Positions 49,995 through 58,847 of a DNA stretch of 64,000 nucleotides are shown here, piece after piece. This stretch comes from VAZQ01 sp963744275. Lineage in GTDB: Bacteria > Pseudomonadota > Alphaproteobacteria > Rhizobiales > Xanthobacteraceae. Positions within the stretch are counted from its first letter, which is position 1. Every line of letters starts with the position of its first letter. The position numbers and the translations under genes are program-made. The stretch spans positions 186,001-250,000 of the forward strand of contig CAVUSX010000025.1 of NCBI GenBank assembly GCA_963744275.1, written 5' to 3'. Under the pieces are notes generated by a model. The model saw only the letters and a program-made list of their open reading frames with translations. It was not told the DNA's origin and did no database searches.

Positions 49995-50205
49995 CTGACC
50001 ACCTCTGGGCAACAATAAGGTATTGGCGAGGGATCGAGTCTTTTGCCAACTCGAAGGCTGAGATAATCGATGTTTACGTGATGGTTACGTGATTTCCCGG
50101 GTGCCCCGCCAAAGAGATTCTCGCTTGCTCCAGGCCTGCCGAAATTCGAGAAACTGCTCCACGGGGCGGAATGATCAAAATCGATGATCTGAAGCCTGCC
50201 CGGAC

Positions 50206-50580
50206 TTATGTCTCTGTGCGCCCCTTGCTGATGCAATACTCCAGAGCGATCAGCAGCCAGCCCAGCATGAAGCTCACGCCGCCCAAGGGGGCGAGCCTTA
50301 CGGCGGCATCCCATCCCGCCGTCGCTTTGAGATAAATCGTTCCGCAAAACAGCACGGTCCCGATCAGGAACGCCCAGCGCGCCACCGACAGAAATTTGCC
50401 GCGTGCGCCGCAGAGCCAGAGAATCACGACGGCGTGAACCAATTCATAGATCGAAGCCGTTTCGACCAGCGCGGCCCCGTGAGCATCGGCCACGGCGTGC
50501 GCCCCCACGGCCCCCATCACGACGGCCACAAATCCGCTCAATCCAGCCACGACGCCCCACATTCTCTGGTCGGATGGCAT
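50206..50580 (-). CDS. DUF423 family membrane protein
   Basis: A 124-residue inner-membrane protein with four hydrophobic segments. It matches DUF423 by GAVGAHAVADAHGAALVETA, a YELVHAVVILWLCG helix and LAPLGGVSFMLGWLLIALEY. The family has no defined function. The start at 50580 (MPSDQRMWGVVAG) is chosen over 50598, because the first helix begins there. Divergent from the patatin lipoprotein. Confidence 0.87.
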   Translation of the reverse strand: MPSDQRMWGVVAGLSGFVAVVMGAVGAHAVADAHGAALVETASIYELVHAVVILWLCGARGKFLSVARWAFLIGTVLFCGTIYLKATAGWDAAVRLAPLGGVSFMLGWLLIALEYCISKGRTET

Positions 50581-50892
50581 GACGTCGTTGTCCTTCACAT
50601 TCGGTGGAATCTTGGGGAGCCCGATAGGGTCGTGAAAGGCGGCAGGCGCGCGTCTGCCATGCCCTCGCGCCGCCCGATTTCCGGTGCGGAGGCTGGGATT
50701 ATCTTAACGGATCGTGCCTATCCTTCGCTCGAAGTTCGTCATGCGTGCGCGAAGCCGGTCTTGAGCTGTCGGACGCTCGGCAACTCTTTAGCTCCGGCGC
50801 CGCAAAAAAGCCCCAGGAATTTACGACCCGGGTCTTCTGGGCGCACCGGGACCGGACATCTTGGTCCAAATCGAGCGGGGATCGCTGGCAGC
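50581..50892. other. Gap between DUF423 and patatin genes
   Basis: No gene supported. The region serves divergent genes and has short frames only. The plus-strand frame that would extend the patatin protein upstream lacks conserved residues and is rejected as coding. Confidence 0.4.
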
Positions 50893-52287
50893 GTGAGGGG
50901 CCCAGGCACTTTCATTTGCGCGGCATTGGGCGCGGTCATGCTCGCGGGCTGCGTGACGACGGTTCACAACGAGCCGGTCAATCTGCCGTTGGCGACGTCC
51001 GCCGGCGACATCGTCGAGCCGAGCCGCGAGCTGCCGGCCGCCGGCGATGACCTGCTGGTGGGGCTGGCATTTTCCGGAGGCGGCATGCGGGCCGCCGCCT
51101 TTTCCTACGGCGTGCTCTCCGAATTCGATCGCATCCAGCTCGGCCCCAAGAAGGCGCCGACCCGGCTGATCGACCGCGTGGACTTCCTGTCCGGCGTGTC
51201 CGGCGGCGCGATCACGGCGGCCTATTTCGGGCTGAAGGGGCGCGCGTCGCTGGCGGATTTCCACGATCGCTTTCTGATGAGCAATGCCGAGGAATCGCTG
51301 CTGACGACCGTGACGCCGATCAATGTCGCGCGCGCCTACGAAGGCGGCATCAACGATTCCGAGCAGTTTCCGCGTTGGCTCGACGACAACCTGTTTCACG
51401 GCGCGACCTTCCGCGATCTCGGTCCCGATCATCGCCCGCGGGTCTGGATCAACGCTTCCGACATCTACAACCGGACGCCGTTCGTCTTCAGCAACGAGAC
51501 GTTCGGCGCGATCTGCAGCGATCTCGCGTCGTATCCGGTCGCCAATGCGGTGGCTGCATCGGCCGCCATGCCGGTGATTTTCGCTCCCGTCGTCCTGCAA
51601 ACCTTCCCGGACCGGTGCACCGCCAAGCTGCCGGCCTGGATGGAGCGGGCGCGCAACGACGCGGCGGCACCTCCCATGCTCAAGGAGTTCGCCGACGCGG
51701 TTGCCCGTTACCGCGACGGGTCGGTGCCTTTCATCAAGCTGCTCGACGGCGGCCTGGTCGACAATTACGGGCTTTCCGGCTTCACCATGGCGCGGCTTTC
51801 GGCCAATACGCCCTACGGCCCGTTGACGCCGAAGCAGGCGATCAAGATCCGGCGGATGCTGTTCCTGGTCGTCGATGGCGGTGTCGGTCCCTCCGGGGAT
51901 TGGGCGCAGACCGCCGATGGGCCGACCGCGCCCGAGATCGTGCTGGCGGCCGCCAATACCGCCATCGGCTCGAGCATGCGGGCGAGCTACACGGCCTTCG
52001 ACCGCACGATGTCGGAGTGGCGTGATGCGCTCATAGCCTGGCGATGCGCTCTGTCGGCGGCGGACCGGCGCAAGTACGGCGCTTCCGACGGCTGGGATTG
52101 CCGCGACCTGAAATTCTTCGTCGGTCGCGTCAACTTCGACCAGCTCGGCAAGCGACGCGCCGACGAGCTCAGCTCGGTTCCCACGCGCTTCAAGCTGGCG
52201 CCCGAGATGGTCGAGATGGTGGTCGCCGCAGGGCGCGACGCGCTGCGGGCGAATACGACGTTTCAGGCGTTTCTATCGACCCTTTGA
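50893..52287 (+). CDS. Patatin-like phospholipase lipoprotein
   Basis: A 464-residue lipoprotein. The signal peptide ends in the lipobox VMLAGC with the lipid cysteine near residue 19. Patatin motifs are GLAFSGGGMRAAAFSYGVLS (oxyanion hole GGG and helix), VDFLSGVSGGAITAAYFG with the nucleophile Ser in GVSGG, and LLDGGLVDNYGLSGF (the Asp of the dyad). It probably hydrolyses acyl esters of lipids at the membrane surface. The GTG at 50893 fits a compact lipoprotein start with an upstream AGCGGGGAT; longer in-frame extensions lack signal. Confidence 0.87.
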   Translation: MRGPGTFICAALGAVMLAGCVTTVHNEPVNLPLATSAGDIVEPSRELPAAGDDLLVGLAFSGGGMRAAAFSYGVLSEFDRIQLGPKKAPTRLIDRVDFLSGVSGGAITAAYFGLKGRASLADFHDRFLMSNAEESLLTTVTPINVARAYEGGINDSEQFPRWLDDNLFHGATFRDLGPDHRPRVWINASDIYNRTPFVFSNETFGAICSDLASYPVANAVAASAAMPVIFAPVVLQTFPDRCTAKLPAWMERARNDAAAPPMLKEFADAVARYRDGSVPFIKLLDGGLVDNYGLSGFTMARLSANTPYGPLTPKQAIKIRRMLFLVVDGGVGPSGDWAQTADGPTAPEIVLAAANTAIGSSMRASYTAFDRTMSEWRDALIAWRCALSAADRRKYGASDGWDCRDLKFFVGRVNFDQLGKRRADELSSVPTRFKLAPEMVEMVVAAGRDALRANTTFQAFLSTL

Positions 52288-52610
52288 AGCCCGGCTTAAT
52301 CGTGTTCCCGATCGGGCGGGGTGCGGCGCCTTGGGCGGGACACACCCACCCGCTTCAGGGTTTTGGCCTAAGCTGTTGATTTTCAATGGCCGGTCGCGGC
52401 TCTCCGGCTAAGATATTGTAAACAAATGATTAAAACCTCATGCGGCGGCGGCGGAAGGGGCTGGCCGGGTTCTTGCGCGCTCACCAAAACTGCAATAATA
52501 TCAGTCGGGTATGGACCATGGCGTCGAGCTGTGGTTCATTGAGATTCCTCGCAGGCGCCGGACCAATGAGCGCTGCCAATACGTGGCCGAGGGCAGGGAG
52601 GTTATGATTT
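52288..52610. other. Gap after patatin gene
   Basis: No gene that I can support. A 37-codon plus-strand frame at 52511-52624 (opening MDHGVELWFIEIPRR) has some coding-like character but no recognisable relative. An AT-rich stretch around 52405-52435 (TAAGATATTGTAAACAAATG) is promoter-like. Confidence 0.35.
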
Positions 52611-52832
52611 ATGCGCAAGGGTGAACGGGTAAGCCGTGCCGCCAAGCGGACCGGATCGCAAAAGGCGCGACATAAAGTGCGCCAAGGTGCGCCACTCAAA
52701 GGCTCGCAGCTCAAGGCAAAGGCGAGCCGCAGCCGTCGCAAGACCGTCAGGCGGGTGACGGTTTTCAAGTCGACGAGCTGGTACCAGACTGCCGCGCAAT
52801 CGATCGGGATCAGCCCGCGGGCTGCGCCCTAA
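52611..52832 (+). CDS. Possible small basic protein
   Basis: A 73-residue open frame that is extremely rich in Lys, Arg, Ser and Ala (KRTGSQKARHKVRQG, SQLKAKASRSRRKTVRR). It ends just 15 bp before the next gene. The composition resembles small DNA- or RNA-binding proteins, but I recognise no family, and the high-GC reading frame could be accidental. An AGGGAGG run lies before the ATG with spacing of about 10. Confidence 0.38.
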   Translation: MRKGERVSRAAKRTGSQKARHKVRQGAPLKGSQLKAKASRSRRKTVRRVTVFKSTSWYQTAAQSIGISPRAAP

Positions 52833-52846
52833 GCTCAAGGGCCACG

Positions 52847-53260
52847 ATGCAACTGCGGATGTGGGCGGGCGCCACGGCTCGGCGGGTGATTGCGCTCTGC
52901 TGTTTCAGCGTCCTGCTCGGCGTCTGGATAGCGGGGCAACCAACGCGTATTGCCGCCGCCGGGCATGCGCCCGCCAGCCAGAAAGAGTGCGCTGCTACCT
53001 CGAAAGCGCTCTATCGGCAGGCGCAGGCGCTCGCCAAGCGCACCAAGCAGATCATTCCGCGCGAGTTCGACCGCGTTTCGGCAAATCTCGACGACTATTG
53101 CGACGGCGGGGACCTCGAGAAGGCGCGGGTCAGCATCGATTGGATGAATACCTGCCTCAAGAATTTCACCAAGAATTACGATTTGGGATTCTGCTCCAGG
53201 AGCAAGAGCTATTTTTGCGCGGTCGATCCGCAATCGGAAGCCTGCCTGCAAAGTCAGTGA
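52847..53260 (+). CDS. Small exported cysteine-containing protein
   Basis: A 137-residue protein with an N-terminal hydrophobic signal (RRVIALCCFSVLLGVWIAG) cleaved around the AAAGHA region. The mature part has six cysteines spaced through short helices (KECAATSKALY, LDDYCDGGDLE, MNTCLKNFTKNYDLGFCSR, YFCAVDPQSEACLQ), likely forming three disulfides in the periplasm. I do not recognise a family. It lies downstream of the basic ORF, upstream of an exported globin. Confidence 0.65.
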   Translation: MQLRMWAGATARRVIALCCFSVLLGVWIAGQPTRIAAAGHAPASQKECAATSKALYRQAQALAKRTKQIIPREFDRVSANLDDYCDGGDLEKARVSIDWMNTCLKNFTKNYDLGFCSRSKSYFCAVDPQSEACLQSQ

Positions 53261-53445
53261 CCGGTCGGCATTGATCGAGCCCGCCGGCGCAGCCGCTTCG
53301 CCCGCCGAAATATTTGCTTCGGCTTGAAACCGGTCCGCTCGTCGCTCCGTAGCTCGCTCGGGAGGGCGTTTTCGACCTCCCTGCGCCGCAGCCCGGGCGG
53401 GCTGGGGCGCCACCGAGCCGCTCATCGCAATGCTGGAGAATGATC

Positions 53446-53877
53446 ATGCATGCACGTTCCACCCTGTCCGCCGCCGCCGCGGCGGTCTTCGCCTGTGCCT
53501 TGTCCAACACCGGCGCCGCCGCGAGCACGCTCTATGAGCGGCTGGGCGGCTATGACGCAATCCAGGCCGTGGTCGATCAGACCATCACCAACGTGGCGGC
53601 CGACCACCGCATCAACAAGTTCTTCGCCCATGCCGACATTCCCCGCCTGCGGCGCAACCTGGCCGACCAGATCTGCGTCGCGACCGGCGGCTGGTGCATC
53701 TATGGGGGCCAGGACATGAAGACCGCGCATGCCGGGATGCACATCCACAGCCGGCACTTCAACGCCCTGGTGCAGGACCTCGGCATGGCATTGAGCAAGT
53801 TCAAGGTGCCGGCCCAGGAGCAGCACGAGCTGGTGGCGATCCTGGCTCCTTTGAAGCGCGACATCGTCCAGCACTGA
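53446..53877 (+). CDS. Exported truncated hemoglobin, group I
   Basis: A 143-residue trHb. A signal peptide (MHARSTLSAAAAAVFACALS...GAAAS) precedes a short globin: TLYERLGGYDAIQAVVDQTI, HRINKFFAHADIPRLRRNLA, CVATGGWCIYGG and the proximal His in MKTAHAGMHIHSRHFNALV. Group I truncated globins bind O2, NO or CO; export to the periplasm is less usual than cytoplasmic placement and suggests NO handling or redox sensing outside the membrane. The ATG at 53446 has a GGAG site 7 bp upstream, better than the ATG at 53440. Confidence 0.88.
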   Translation: MHARSTLSAAAAAVFACALSNTGAAASTLYERLGGYDAIQAVVDQTITNVAADHRINKFFAHADIPRLRRNLADQICVATGGWCIYGGQDMKTAHAGMHIHSRHFNALVQDLGMALSKFKVPAQEQHELVAILAPLKRDIVQH

Positions 53878-54045
53878 GTGCCGCGTGGAGGCGAAGCAGC
53901 GAATTCCTCTCCGCCCCCTTGTGGGGCGGGGTTGGCTCCGCGACGGCGCGGCCTCGCCGGGATTTTCCCGACTGCGGCTGGACAGGAGCCCGCCGCCCGC
54001 GTACGAGCCCGGCATCGCCCCGTGGTCTTATGAGGAGCCCTCGCC

Positions 54046-54828
54046 ATGCTGTCGAATGCCATCCGCCAACAGGCCGCCGACATCCTCATGACGGCGGCGC
54101 GCGAGCGCAAGCAGGCGGTGCAGCTCTCCAAGACCTGGCCCGATATCACCATCGAGGACGCCTATGCGATCTCCACCGAGGTGACCAATCGCAGGATCGC
54201 GGCCGGCGCCAAGCTGATCGGCCACAAGGTCGGGCTCACCTCCAAGGCGATGCAGCGCTCCTCGCAGATCGACGAGCCGGATTACGGCCATCTGCTCGAC
54301 GACATGATGGTGGCGGACGGGGCGCGGGTGGCGCACGAGAATTATTGCCGGCCGCGGGTCGAGATCGAGCTCGCCTTCGTGCTGGGCAAGTCGCTCAAGG
54401 GCCCCGGCGTCGGCCTGCCGGATGTCCTGCGCGCCACCGAATATGTGGTTCCGGCCATCGAGATCGTGGATGCCCGGGTGCAGGATCCGCGCAAGATTTT
54501 CGATACGGTCGCCGACAATGGCGCCGCTGCCGGCATCGTCATCGGGGGCCGGCCGGTGCGGCCCCTGGACGTCGACCTGCGCTGGGTCGGCGGCATCATG
54601 TACTGCAATTCCGAGATCGAGGAGACCGGCGTCGCGGCCGGCGTGCTCGGCCATCCGGCGCTCGGCGTCGCCTGGCTCGCCAACAAGCTGGGGCAGCACG
54701 GCGTCGCGCTCGAGCCCGGCCATCTGGTCCTGGCCGGCTCTTTCACCCGGGTGGTATTCGCCAAGAAGGGCGACACCCTGCATGCGGATTTCGGCGCCCT
54801 CGGCGGCGTTGCGGTGCAGTTCGTCTGA
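54046..54828 (+). CDS. 2-oxo-hept-3-ene-1,7-dioate hydratase-like enzyme
   Basis: A 260-residue member of the FAH-fold hydratase family (HpaH/MhpD type). Metal and substrate motifs: AKLIGHKVGLTSKAMQRSSQ, the acidic PRVEIELAFVLGKSLKGPGV and VVPAIEIVDARVQDPRKIFD, and the late GHLVLAGSFTRVVFAKKGDT. Such enzymes hydrate 2-hydroxy-alkadienoates in aromatic meta-cleavage pathways. No other meta-cleavage genes are nearby, so the pathway is not set. The gene stands alone, convergent with DUF1614. Confidence 0.88.
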   Translation: MLSNAIRQQAADILMTAARERKQAVQLSKTWPDITIEDAYAISTEVTNRRIAAGAKLIGHKVGLTSKAMQRSSQIDEPDYGHLLDDMMVADGARVAHENYCRPRVEIELAFVLGKSLKGPGVGLPDVLRATEYVVPAIEIVDARVQDPRKIFDTVADNGAAAGIVIGGRPVRPLDVDLRWVGGIMYCNSEIEETGVAAGVLGHPALGVAWLANKLGQHGVALEPGHLVLAGSFTRVVFAKKGDTLHADFGALGGVAVQFV

Positions 54829-54844
54829 AGCCGCCGTCGGCGCC

Positions 54845-55573
54845 TTACAGGGCCTGCCGGGCCGGCTCCGGGCGATCGGCGCCGGTGAGGCTCGCGATCA
54901 GCACCGCCAGGATGCCGATCAGGAAAATGCCGTCGAAGGTTCCGGCCCCGCCGATCGATGCCACCGGGGCGCCGAGCCCTTGCACCTTGTCGAGATTGAG
55001 GAGGTCGGCGCCGATCAGCGTGCCCAGGCTGCCGCCGATATAAGCGAGCGGTGCGGCATAGCGGCGCGACAGCAGCAGGGCGACGATCGCGGCGGTGATC
55101 GAGGGCACGAATACCGGCTCCGCGATTCCGAGGCCGGCGACCGGATTGGCCAGCATGTGGCACACCAGGGTGACCCCCAGCGTGGCCAGCAGACCCGGCA
55201 CCCAGAGCCGATACTTGATGAGCAGATAGAGCGACATCAAGCTCGGGATGACGGCGCCGCCGATGTTCACCGCGATGACCGTGCCGGGCCATTGTACCAC
55301 CACCGGAACGGCATAGCGCATGCCGTAGTAGATGACCTCGCGGCCGGACAAGACCTGCTGCGCCGGTAATTCGACGATCGGGATGTTGAAGTAGCTGCCC
55401 ACCAACGCGCCCAGGAGCAGCATGACGGCGGCGCCGGGGCTCAGGCCGATGCGCATATAGGCGTAGCGCAGCGCGCCGAACTGAACCACCAAGATCAGGA
55501 CGATGAAGACCCCGACCAGAAGTGAGAAGAAGGCCGGGGTGAGCGGAAGATAATGGAACTGGCTGACGTGCAC
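54845..55573 (-). CDS. DUF1614 family membrane protein
   Basis: A 242-residue integral membrane protein with about seven to eight helices, matching DUF1614: FHYLPLTPAFFSLLVG at the N-terminus, the central VNIGGAVIPSLMSLYLLIKY, PAVGLGIAEPVFVPSITAAI-like segment and the end GAPVASIGGAGTFDGIFLIG. A conserved Gly/Pro/Asp-rich VGLGIAEPVFVP might be a transport or catalytic element but nothing is known. It converges with the hydratase gene with only 16 bp between stops. Confidence 0.85.
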   Translation of the reverse strand: MHVSQFHYLPLTPAFFSLLVGVFIVLILVVQFGALRYAYMRIGLSPGAAVMLLLGALVGSYFNIPIVELPAQQVLSGREVIYYGMRYAVPVVVQWPGTVIAVNIGGAVIPSLMSLYLLIKYRLWVPGLLATLGVTLVCHMLANPVAGLGIAEPVFVPSITAAIVALLLSRRYAAPLAYIGGSLGTLIGADLLNLDKVQGLGAPVASIGGAGTFDGIFLIGILAVLIASLTGADRPEPARQAL

Positions 55574-55748
55574 GGTGGCCTCACCACGCTTGCATCATTA
55601 CACTTGCATCATAGCGCGATGCGAACCGACCGCAGGACGCGCCATGACGGATCAACCGATCTATAATGGGCATGCGCGTGGCTTATTGCGAGGCCTTGGG
55701 AGGCCTTCGATCCGACGGGCCGAAACCATGGAAGGGCGGGGATTACCC

Positions 55749-56162
55749 ATGCCGCGTTTGGACCGGGTGCTGGAGACCGTGCTCTATGTCGACGACTTCG
55801 CGCGCGCCTGTCCGTTCTACGAGCAGATCCTCGGGCTCGCCTGCCTCTACACGGACCAGCGGCTGCATGCCTACGACGTCGGCGGCAACGGGGTCCTGCT
55901 GCTGTTCCGGCGCGGGCAATCGCTGCGCACCATCGCGTTGCCGGGCGGCACCATCCCGCCCCACGACGGCCAGGGGCCGACCCACGTGGCCTTTTCCATT
56001 CCCGCCGACGAGCTGGCGGCTTGGGAGGAACGGCTGCGGGCAGCCGGCATCGAGATCGAAGGCCGAACCAAATGGCCGCGCGGCGGCCACAGCATCTATT
56101 TCCGCGATCCGGACGGCCATCTCCTTGAGCTCGCTACGCCCGGACTGTGGGCCGGTTACTAG
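55749..56162 (+). CDS. VOC family (glyoxalase-like) protein
   Basis: A 137-residue vicinal-oxygen-chelate protein: LETVLYVDDFARACPFYEQI, HAYDVGGNGVLLLFRR, GPTHVAFSIPADELAAWEER and GHSIYFRDPDGHLLELATPG. The His in THVAF and the Glu in LELA are the usual metal ligands. VOC proteins act as lyases, dioxygenases or resistance proteins. The ATG at 55749 starts the conserved domain; an ORF extension to 55575 is not supported. It precedes the thiamine enzyme gene by 99 bp and may share its transcript. Confidence 0.88.
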   Translation: MPRLDRVLETVLYVDDFARACPFYEQILGLACLYTDQRLHAYDVGGNGVLLLFRRGQSLRTIALPGGTIPPHDGQGPTHVAFSIPADELAAWEERLRAAGIEIEGRTKWPRGGHSIYFRDPDGHLLELATPGLWAGY

Positions 56163-56261
56163 GGCGGTCAAAAAAAGCGCGCCTCCGATTTGATCCGGAG
56201 CGGATTCCGGCTTACCGTCCAAGAAAACACGAGTTGGAGCCGGAATGGGGAGGAAGATGCC

Positions 56262-58152
56262 ATGAAGGAATTGTTCAAGCAGTATCTCGACAACGGGATT
56301 TCGCGGCGCAAGCTCATATCGGGCCTGACCACCATCGGGATGAGCACGGTGGCGGCCAAGGCCATGGCGCAGAACCTGGCGCCGATCGCGGGCCCGGCGG
56401 CCGGCGCCGTCGCGCAGGGCGCCACCCGCGAGATGCAAGGCACCGGCGGCGCCCTGTTCGTCGCGCAGCTCAAGGCCGCCGGCATCAAATATCTGTTCTT
56501 CAATCCCTCGACCGGCAATTCGCCGATCTTCGACGCCTTGGTGGACGAGCCCGGCATTCAGCTCATCAAGGGCGTGCAGGAGGGCGCCGTGGTCGCCATG
56601 GCGGACGGCTATGCGCGCGCGACCGGCAAGCCCGCCGTCATCGTGGTGGCCAATATCGGCCTGCCCAACGCCATGACCCAGATGGTCAACAGCTGGAAGG
56701 ACAACGTTCCGCTCATCGTGGCGGTGGCCTCGGTCGGCCAGGACGAGCTCGGTCGCGAATTGACCCAGGAGACCGAGCACGTGGAGTTGATGACGCAGCC
56801 GATCACCAAGTGGTTCTGGAACGCGCAATCGACCGCCACCATTCCGGAGACCGTGCGGCGCGCCGTCAAGTTCAGCACGACGCCACCCTGCGGGCCGGTG
56901 TTCCTGTCGCTGCCCACCAACACCCTGCAAGGCACCGCCAAGGCCGGCATCATCGATCAGGCCAGGTTCGACGTGCCGATGCATATCCGTCCCGACAAGG
57001 AGGACGTCGAGGCCGCCGCCAAGATGCTGCTCGCGGCGCAGAACCCGCTGGTGAGCGCCGGCGACGAGCTCACCTGGTCGGGGGCGCAGAAAGAGCTGGT
57101 CGAGCTCGCCGAGCTGCTCGGTCTGCCGGTCACCGGCGGTGGGACGCTCGGATACTGGTCGAAGCCGTTCCCGACCCGGCATCCGCTGTTCGTCGGCCAG
57201 TTTCTGCGCAACATGCCCATGCTCGGAAAGGCCGACCTGCTGCTCAATCTCGGCAACCGTTTCGGCGAGCGCTCCGCGCCCGGCACCAAGCTGATCTCGA
57301 TCCGCACCGACCCGTCGAGCCTGGCGCGGGAGAACCCGGTCGATCTCGGCATGGTGGCCGACCTCAAGCTCGCCATCCAGGATCTGGTGGCCGCCATCCG
57401 CAGCCAGGCGAGCGAGCAGCGCCTCAAGCAGATCGCCGAGGAACGCACCGAGCGCATCCGCAAGGTCAGCGCCGAGATGTGGGAGGTGCGCCAGAAGACC
57501 GCGCGCGAAGGCGCCGATTCCGCCCCGGTCACGCTCGGCCGGCTCGGCCTCGAGCTCGAGGACGCGCTCGAGCGGGATACTTGCTACGTGTGCGACATCG
57601 ACTCCGGCAAGAGCATGGATGCCGTGATGTCGTTCGGCGGCGCCGACAAGCACTATATCGGCACCGGCCCCAACGTGCTCGGCTGGGGCATGGCGGCGGG
57701 CGTCGGCGTCAAGCTCGCGCTGCCCGATCGGCCCGTGGTCTCGGTGGTCGGCGACGGCAGCTTCCTGTTCAGCGGCCCGCAGCCGCTGTGGTCCATGGCG
57801 CGCTACAAGGCGCCGGTCACCGTCATCGTGCTCAACAACCGCAGCTACAACAATGAGCGGAACCGGATCTGGAACAGCGCCGGCCAGCAGTTCAGGACCG
57901 GCCGCGACATGACCTGCTACAACGGCAGCCCCGACGTGGACTTTGCCAAGACCGCCTCTGCCTTCGGGGTCGAAGGCGAGACCGTCACCGAGCCCGCGCA
58001 GATCCGGCCGGCGCTCGACCGCGCCAAGCGCTCGACCGCAGGAGGGCCGGCCGTACCTGCTCGATGTCCACACGCGGCGCGACGGTATCGGCGCAGCCTC
58101 CACCTGGTACCCGGCCTACTCGATCGCCGATCAGCGCAGCCGAAAGGTTTGA
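56262..58152 (+). CDS. Thiamine-diphosphate enzyme with twin-arginine leader (one frameshift)
   Basis: About 629 residues after removal of one base near 58042. The N-terminus, NGISRRKLISGLTTIGMST followed by AKAMA, is a Tat-type leader, so the folded enzyme is probably exported. The three ThDP domains are seen: catalytic Glu in KGVQEGAVVAMADGYARATG, a central domain to about residue 350 and the cofactor site GDGSFLFSG...VIVLNN. After the shift the end is GRPYLLDVHTRRDGIGAAST. Relatives are acetolactate synthase and benzoylformate or oxalyl decarboxylase. A diheme cytochrome c gene follows at once, suggesting 2-oxoacid or aldehyde oxidation in the periplasm. Confidence 0.85.
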
Positions 58153-58155
58153 GCC

Positions 58156-58740
58156 ATGCAGTCTTCTCGTTTGCTCATTTTTGCCGGCCTGGCGGCGCTG
58201 TCGCTCGCGCTCGTCACGCCGCTCCAGGCTCAGCCGGCTCCCAATCTGCCGCCGGGCGAAGGCCGCGATGTGGTCGCCAGCGTCTGTACCGGATGCCACA
58301 CGCTCAACACCATCGTGCAAATCCGCGACGGTGCTCCCGGATGGCGTCAGTTCGTGAACTACATGATCATGAAGGGCGCGCAGGTTTCACAGCACGATAG
58401 CGACACGATCGTGCAGTATCTGGCGACCAATTTCGGCCCGAACTCGCCGCCGGCCGCCGGCGCGCCGCCGCCGATCGTCGCCGCATTGCCGGCGGGCCCG
58501 GGCAAGGATCTGGTCGAATCGCGCTGCGTGACCTGCCACGATCTCACCCGCATCGTCGCGTCGCGGCGGCAGAAGACCGACTGGGACGGGATCGTCGCCA
58601 ACATGATCAACCGCGGCGCCGCCGCCACGCCGGACGAACGCCAGACGCTCGTCTCGTACCTGTCGACACAGTTCGGCAGAGTGAGGCGTGATCAGCCCGC
58701 GCTCGGTCGGCCGAGCGTTCCCCGTCAAGGGCAGGGCTAA
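58156..58740 (+). CDS. Exported diheme cytochrome c
   Basis: A 194-residue protein with a signal peptide (LLIFAGLAALSLALVTPLQAQ) and two heme c sites: CTGCH (in VVASVCTGCHTLNTIVQIR) and CVTCH (in VESRCVTCHDLTRIVASRR). Each lies in a similar module with WxxxVxxMI helices (GWRQFVNYMIMKGAQ and WDGIVANMINRGAA). It starts 3 bp after the thiamine enzyme stop, so the pair are co-translated. It probably takes electrons from that enzyme to the respiratory chain. Axial Met ligands are not obvious for both hemes. Confidence 0.9.
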   Translation: MQSSRLLIFAGLAALSLALVTPLQAQPAPNLPPGEGRDVVASVCTGCHTLNTIVQIRDGAPGWRQFVNYMIMKGAQVSQHDSDTIVQYLATNFGPNSPPAAGAPPPIVAALPAGPGKDLVESRCVTCHDLTRIVASRRQKTDWDGIVANMINRGAAATPDERQTLVSYLSTQFGRVRRDQPALGRPSVPRQGQG

Positions 58741-58749
58741 TGTCCCGGC

Positions 58750-58810
58750 CACCCACGTCTTTCTTTGCGGCTCGGCCGAAGCGACGTGGGTGTCCCGGCG
58801 CAAGGCCGGG
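58750..58810. repeat. Palindromic repeats between convergent genes
   Basis: CACCCACGTC (58750-58759) pairs with GACGTGGGTG (58783-58792), and CCCGGC (58794-58799) pairs with GCCGGG (58805-58810). ACGTGGGTG...CCCGGC...GCCGGG modules of this kind are common intergenic repeats in Bradyrhizobium relatives, as I recall. Position between the cytochrome and YqgE stops suits a two-way terminator. Confidence 0.65.
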
Positions 58811-58847
58811 CACGATCTGCGTCGTGCGTCGGAGTCCGAGCTCCCGA

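Noticed and set aside
44222..50900. Genomic island with integrase or flanking repeats around the seven-gene operon
   Set aside because: I found no integrase, transposase, tRNA-derived attachment site or flanking direct repeats; transfer of this region remains unproven.
52481..52768. 95-residue minus-strand frame
   Set aside because: Rich in Arg, Leu and Ala without signal, motif or ribosome site; overlaps the slightly better plus-strand basic ORF.
55743..58103. 786-residue minus-strand open frame
   Set aside because: Antisense shadow of the VOC and ThDP enzyme genes, which carry clear family motifs.
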